Shown here piece after piece: positions 58,830 through 64,000 of a DNA stretch of 64,000 nt (position 1 is the stretch's first letter; the number at the start of each line of letters is the position of its first letter). The stretch is from contig NC_087082.1 in assembly GCF_026151205.1 (NCBI RefSeq), positions 10,424,901-10,488,900 on the forward strand, read 5' to 3'. Below the pieces are notes generated by a model. It had not been told where the DNA came from, made no database searches, and was given only the letters and a program-made list of their open reading frames with translations. Origin of the DNA: Bolinopsis microptera (taxonomy: Eukaryota; Ctenophora; Tentaculata; Lobata; Bolinopsidae). A program made the position numbers and the translations under genes.

Positions 58830-59700
58830 GGTACTACAATCTCTGGACGTTATTCAGCTCTGGATGATGATCCCCAACTCACTTACTTGATTATTTTTTG
58901 CAACTTGACTATTTTCGTATGATACATCAGTGGTTGTCAACTTGGAAAGCTGATGTCAAGTGGAGTTTGAACCCTCAACACCTAGATTAATGCCATATTG
59001 CTCTAATGCTCTACCTACATGACTAGTAGTTACCACCAGCCACTTATCAAGTGCCAAACAACACTTTTCTAATGATTTTTTTGTTCAAAATATTGCAGTA
59101 TTACAGTGCTATGTGTGGCGGATTGTTACATCTACGTATATATATAATATCCACACACTACATGATCATGTATAACGTGTTACATGATACCAACTGTACA
59201 ACACTTCACTGCAACTGCCTGTTTGAACCTTGCAGTCGCTTGAGATTGTGTCCTTTAATACTTAGCTCTATGTGAGGATAAATCTTTCTTTATATTTGCA
59301 GCTAATGAATTGTGATCTATCCATTGCACTGACAAGATTCACAGCATTAATCACCTGACAACTGAGTGCTACGTTACTATTTCTTTAAAATGGTTAATTT
59401 TGCAAGCAAAAGATTTTTACATGTTGCCTTCTGTCTCCTTTGGAATTTCTTTTGACGTTTTTGTGTAATCCTTTTTTGTTCAGACACACTGGTAACTTTT
59501 TGGTTGATTATGTCACTGTACGTTACTAACCCTTATTATACCTACATGTATTGTATGGTTTCTGCTTCTACTTAGTTTAGTGTGGTTTACAATAAAGGAT
59601 GTTTTAATTTTGTCTTTGCCTTATAATGAGTTATACTTTTGTTCACATTTACACATTTGCTCACATCACTCACAGTCTGCCGGGATATAAATACCTCATT
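58830..59700. other. Intergenic, probable retroposon 3' end at its right edge
   Basis: No coding support. Near 59673-59710 GCCGGGATATAAATACCTCATTTCATTTCATTG resembles a LINE 3' tail (written here as one short phrase GATATAAATACCTC plus TTTCATTTCATT); a related tail lies near 19075-19105. Confidence 0.3.
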
Positions 59701-59718
59701 TCATTTCATTGATAATAA

Positions 59719-59797
59719 CGGCTAGTGACAGAGTCGGGAATCGAACCTGGTACCTCGAGAAGTGCCAGGCCGATTTACCAACTGAGCCACTAAGCCG
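59719..59797 (-). mobile_element. tRNA-derived SINE head, copy 2
   Basis: Near identical to 25289-25367 (same A box TGGCTCAGTTGG and B box GGTTCGATTCC), but the body seen in copy 1 is absent. The stems pair poorly, so it is not a working tRNA gene. Confidence 0.75.
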
Positions 59798-59799
59798 TT

Positions 59800-60360
59800 C
59801 GCGAGAGCGTACTCGCTACTCGCGAGAGCGTAAAAATGGGATCTGACCTAATAACTCAACAACCTGAAGTCTGAAGACTTTAAAATCATGCTCTACCCCA
59901 CTCATTGTAATGATTCTGACCATTTCAATACCCAAGATTAGCGTTTAACTCTAATTAGAAGCTGAGATATCTTGAAATAAGTGCATCAATCGCTACTCGC
60001 GAGAGCATAAAAATGAGATCTGACCTAATAACTCAACAACCTGAAGTCTGAAGACTTTAAAACCATGCTCTACCCCACTCAATGTGATGATTCTGACCGT
60101 TTTAATGCCCAAGATGAGCGCTTAGCTCCAATCAGAAGCTGAGATATCTTGAAATAAGTGCATCAATCGCTACTCGCGAGAGGGTAAAAATGAGATCTGA
60201 CCTAATAACTCAACAACCTGAAGTCTGAAGACTTTAAAACCATGCTCTACCCCACTCAATATGATGATTTTGACCATTATCATGCCCAAGATGAGCGCTT
60301 AGCTCCAATCAGAAGCTGAGATATCTTGAAATAAGTGTAATAATTGTTACTCACGAGACT
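59800..60360. repeat. About 178-bp tandem satellite, three units
   Basis: Units start at about 59813, 59990 and 60168 with CGCTACTCGCGAGAG and include CCTGAAGTCTGAAGACTTTA and AAGCTGAGATATCTTGAAAT. A fourth, decayed unit begins near 60350 (GTTACTCACGAGA). Copies differ by point changes and single-base indels. Confidence 0.9.
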
Positions 60361-60949
60361 GCTGATATAGTAAAATCGGATTTTTGGCGATTTCTCAAAA
60401 ACTAAGTCTCTTGGGCCTTAAGTATCTTCATAGCACTAAAATAAACATGCATCTTAGGCACATTTTGGTTCATAATTGAGGTCTGTATCTCAATCAGAAG
60501 CCGAGATAATTTATAGTGGTGGTCGCGATATGGGTGCGGTCAAAAAGGGCGTGATTCCGAGAAATGCCCCACTGGTGAAAAAGTGTACCCGAGTAATTAG
60601 TGTTATTTAGGGTTATATAAATCGGATTACATCGAGAAACTCCGCGGACGTCCCAATGTGTGCGGGACTTTTGCCAGTTACCCGATTACACCATTTAAAT
60701 TGTTAATATACAATTTTTCTCCATCAGTGTGCAGAGTATTATCACAGCCTGTATAGCTATAACCCGTGAACTCTACAGAGAATAAAGGTAAACACATGTT
60801 ATACTCTTGATCGGTCTTAAAACTCCCACTTTTTTAAGGGTGTCATAATGTACCAATGAACATTACACAATTACAAACAGATATTTTCAGAATCTCGGAG
60901 TGATCCCAACTAAAGCTGGACACACTTTAAATTGTAAAAAGTACCACCA
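60361..60949. other. Intergenic, nothing recognised
   Basis: No repeat or exon that I can support beyond a decayed continuation of the satellite (AATCAGAAGCCGAGATAAT near 60495). Confidence 0.3.
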
Positions 60950-61144
60950 ATGGATAATTGGGCGGAAGAGTTTGAAATTTTCCTGGCACCTCATGCTGAC
61001 CAGTTTTTAGCTACAGTAAAAAGGGAGCAAGAGCTGAATGCCATCAATATTTCATATAATAAAGAATATTCAGCTGTCACCAACACCAAATGTAGAAGGG
61101 TAACGTTTGATACATTGACGGTAGAATTTCATTACAATCAGTAG
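60950..61144 (+). CDS. Small ORF, 64 aa, unsupported
   Basis: Begins MDNWAEEFEIFLAPHADQFL and ends VEFHYNQ. No family recognised. The composition is protein-like (acidic N-terminus, few rare residues), and it lies close to the Polinton-type polymerase, so it could belong to that element, but a chance ORF is equally possible. Confidence 0.2.
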   Translation: MDNWAEEFEIFLAPHADQFLATVKREQELNAINISYNKEYSAVTNTKCRRVTFDTLTVEFHYNQ

Positions 61145-61348
61145 TTTGATCTAATACATCGAATGTTTAAGTACAGTGAACACTATTTGTTATACCGACC
61201 AATTTTCTGTCAACATATTATTTAATTATATGTTTAATGTTTATGATGTTTAGTCACCTAATGATGTTTTATTTGGTTATTTAAAAAAATAAAACAGAAA
61301 TTTATAATAATGCTTTAAAATATACAGAAGCTGTATACAACGCAAATA

Positions 61349-61625
61349 ATAGGGAGGGGTCTGTCTGGGGGAGTTCTCGGACCAGATTCGTCGCACTGGC
61401 GTGTCGGGGAGCACGTTCCAGCAACACTGCATCGGTTTTCAGCTCCACCGCAGCTCAGTGTGGTACCTGTCGACCTCTGTTCACCCTCGGATCAGTCCAG
61501 GGAGGGGGGGCAACACTGCATCGGTGTTCAGCTCCACCGTAGCTCAGAGTGTGTGCACAGTCGACCTCTGTTCACCCTAGGATCAGCCCAGGGAGGGGTC
61601 TGCCTGAGGGGAGTTCCCGGACTGT
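61349..61625. repeat. Two- to three-unit GC-rich tandem duplication (~107 bp)
   Basis: CAACACTGCATCGGT.TTCAGC and GTCGACCTCTGTTCACCCT..GATCAG.CCAGGGAGG occur twice, with a leading partial unit (GGGAGGGGTCTG). It lies just downstream of the Polinton-type polymerase end. Confidence 0.75.
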
Positions 61626-61788
61626 GGTGATTGTTGTTGCGATTATTTGCGGTGTAAATCTTGGCATTAGTTCTCCACCTCTTCACTGCTGAAATTATCA
61701 GAGATTATTAAAATTATTAATAATAAAACTGGTATTATGAAGCAATGAGAATGAGGTGGTACATAGTTTTGTTAGAAATACCAAATAA

Positions 61789-64000
61789 TTACCGTAGAGA
61801 GTAGTGTCCATGTGCAAGTGAATTCCTCGACTTATCCTCGTAAAAGTACCGCTTATCATCGTAGCAACTACCAGCATTACGCTCGGTTTCAATGGTGTAG
61901 ATCTGATGACCCCTGGACTTAAAGGTCCTCTGTCTCACAACACCGTTCTCTTGACCATTCAGACAAGCCAAATAACGCTCATGAGTGAGAACACGGTCCA
62001 ACACATGTTTCTTGAAACCAGAACCTGCTGCCTTACGACTTTCACTGAAGTCATCATCTACCATTAGTAAGCTATAAAGCTTAGTCCTCAATGCAACACT
62101 GCTTGTTATTTGCTTACCCAAGGTTTCATCCTTAAACTTACCCGGCACACCCTCATTCACCTTACTGTAGAGAGGGTGGTCTGGAGGGTTTTTACTGAAG
62201 TCAAAGTGGCTGCTGATATCCTTCATATCACGCACAAAGTTACTGCTTTGAAATTTAACCAAAACACTGTCAGTATCAGTGAGTAGCAACTCCACATCAG
62301 GGAATTTTCTTTTGAGCACTTCATAGAAGAATTTAAAAACATGCAACTTTGAAGATTCCAAAATTCTGAATCCTGTGTAGATCGGTTTATTGAGCATAAC
62401 GGTATAGTATGTTTCGCTATCTCCACAGCTACCAAATCATCGCTAATGATGTTGAACTGTGTAAACCCCTCCTTACTAACTTGCCGAAAATGTTGATCAA
62501 CTTGCCCAATCAAGGTAACATTCCGATACTTCCTCACCGATTCCATGCTTTTACCGAATATGAAGTTAATAGCGTTTTTATGGAAGTACTTCTTATTCTT
62601 TGATGTTGCAGTTCGCCGTTGCTAAGTATGGTAACTTGCCCATTTTCTCAGCCATGCTCGTTGGTTAAAAGATATAACCCTCCTAATCTTTGTTACCCTA
62701 CCACCCTTGTTGACGAAGTATTGAAGGTTAGCAAGATCAAGCACGTAGGATTCCTTGTCATGAAGATTAGGTGCCAACTTTACCGACTTGAACTGGCTAG
62801 ACATTCCTCTCTTCTCTCGAATATTTGCTGAGTATGGGGATATATCCTTTTCAGTAATTTCCATTCTCTCAGGGAATATTGGGTATTGGTTAAGTTCATC
62901 ATGAAATTCGTCAGGTATTGTAGCATCTATTTCAAGAATGTACCCCCTATCACCGTCAGCATCTTTATTCAACATTTCTTGCAGAGAGTTCTCGCTTAGG
63001 TCCTCCCATTTAAAACCATCATACGGTAACTTACCCATCTTACCAAACCCGTAAAGATTCACAGCATCGAAGAACTGGATATACGTCTCAGGTTGTGAAG
63101 AATCATAACCAGGGATATATGGATTATTAGCTGTAGCATAACATTTCATCACATTACTTATACCTCCACGTATTCCACTTTCAATCATTAAGTACAAATC
63201 AATATCTTTGACATATTCTAACCTCGGTCTAGTCATTTTGAGGGCTGCATCCCAGGAAAAGGATGGTCCACTCACATAATGAGCCGGTTCGAGCCCCATA
63301 TTCTCGAGACACCATTTTCTATATCCAGACCATACATCAGCCGTCAAGAGGACATCTAGAATATTATACAGCTTCAACAAATCACCAACCATCACCAAGT
63401 TAAACCTACGGATAACTTTCTGTAGATGTTCCCATTCATCATCGGTCACCCTGGTATCTGTTAGATCATTGTGAAACTCAGCTCTACCCGGAATAGGATC
63501 GGTAAGACGGTCTTGTGAGTCTAAATAATCATAACAAAAGATACCTTTTCTCGAAAGCAGCTCCACATCAGCATCATTACCTTGTAAGATGGTGTAGACA
63601 TACTCACGAACGTTTCTAAATGCTAAAGGTCCATCAAGATCTTTGACTAGATTGTCCAAGCTGCCGTTGAGATGTCTGCAACTGTCTATGAATTTCAGGC
63701 GTGGTGTCTTGATAGAAATATACTTCTCAAGGTTTTTAGGTAGCAACTTGACCCTATTAAGAATATCCCTATTTTCTTGACAAATCTCTTTAATGAACAG
63801 GTGCAAGTCGTAGGATGAAAGATTATGTGCAATCACTGTAAGATGTTTCTCAGTCTTTCTTTGTTGGTTACACGTGGAATGTGCTGGCCCGATATAGTTA
63901 CTGGTCTGCCCAGACTTTAAGGGGTAATGCTGATGGTCTCTAACTCTAGTATCGCTAGGTAGGAATGGTTTGAGACAGATGTGACAATTGATAGCTGTTT
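61789..64000 (-). pseudogene. Polinton/Maverick-type protein-primed family B DNA polymerase, partial and broken
   Basis: The frame is open to the window edge, so the N-terminus is outside. It opens with a Cys/His zinc-knuckle (CHICLKPF, RVRDHQHY, GPAHSTCN), then the exonuclease-like VIAHNLSSYDLHLFIKE. Polymerase motif A is FDAVNLYG, motif B KNAINFIFGKSMESV, motif C DTDSV, and the C-terminus ends in the family's HQIYTIETE and AHGHYSL. Two lesions: an in-frame TAG at 62622-62624 between motifs A and B, and a frameshift between about 62400 and 62412 before motif C. The rest of the 3' end is intact, stop at 61789-61791. Such polymerases replicate Polinton/Maverick elements and related virus-like agents. 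No capsid, integrase or ATPase gene is visible here, and no element terminus was found. Confidence 0.9.

Overview
The window is nuclear DNA of an AT-rich, intron-bearing animal. Evidence: multi-exon genes with GT-AG introns, metazoan orthologues (NOLC1, PNKP, MRPS23, EIF1AD, MCPH1), rhodopsin-like GPCRs, and a heavy load of eukaryotic transposons (Penelope-like, non-LTR, hAT, TTAA-target and TA-target elements, Polinton-type polymerase). Both GPCRs lack a canonical DRY motif. I infer an early-branching animal, most likely a cnidarian and perhaps a hydrozoan; no single sequence here proves that.

Layout. 0.8-2.4 kb: an intronless GPCR and a broken tandem copy of its 3' half. 3.9-4.1 kb: an orphan Sel1-repeat exon. 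4.8-6.9 kb: a seven-exon NOLC1/Nopp140 gene (+). 7.5-21.7 kb: PNKP (-), at least eleven exons, convergent with NOLC1; one intron holds a complete Penelope-like element that itself carries a SINE and a TTAA element. 22-28 kb: gene-poor, with minisatellites, a tRNA-derived SINE and a poly-G-capped transposon. 28.3-29.9 kb: a four-exon GPCR (+). 30.3-31.8 kb: a TIR element with a mirrored array of a composite motif.

33.4-46.6 kb is a head-to-tail cluster on the minus strand: MRPS23, an unrecognised multi-pass membrane protein, EIF1AD and MCPH1. I could splice the CDSs of NOLC1 (288 aa), the second GPCR (390 aa), MRPS23 (182 aa), the membrane protein (246 aa), EIF1AD (172 aa) and MCPH1 (1011 aa) with consistent intron phases. 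46.9-55.1 kb: a non-LTR retrotransposon split by a 5.9-kb hAT-like element, which in turn carries an older LINE fragment and a 1.35-kb fold-back element. 55-61 kb: degenerate LINE pieces, short repeats, a tRNA-like SINE head and a 178-bp satellite. 61.8-64 kb: the C-terminal part of a Polinton/Maverick-type protein-primed DNA polymerase (-), disabled by a stop codon and a frameshift and running off the window.

The cellular genes serve separate jobs: nucleolar assembly (NOLC1), DNA end repair (PNKP), DNA damage and chromosome condensation (MCPH1), mitochondrial translation (MRPS23), an eIF1A-like nuclear protein (EIF1AD) and membrane signalling (GPCRs). I see no operon-like logic. The most distinctive content is the nested transposon history and the symmetric internal architecture of two non-autonomous elements.
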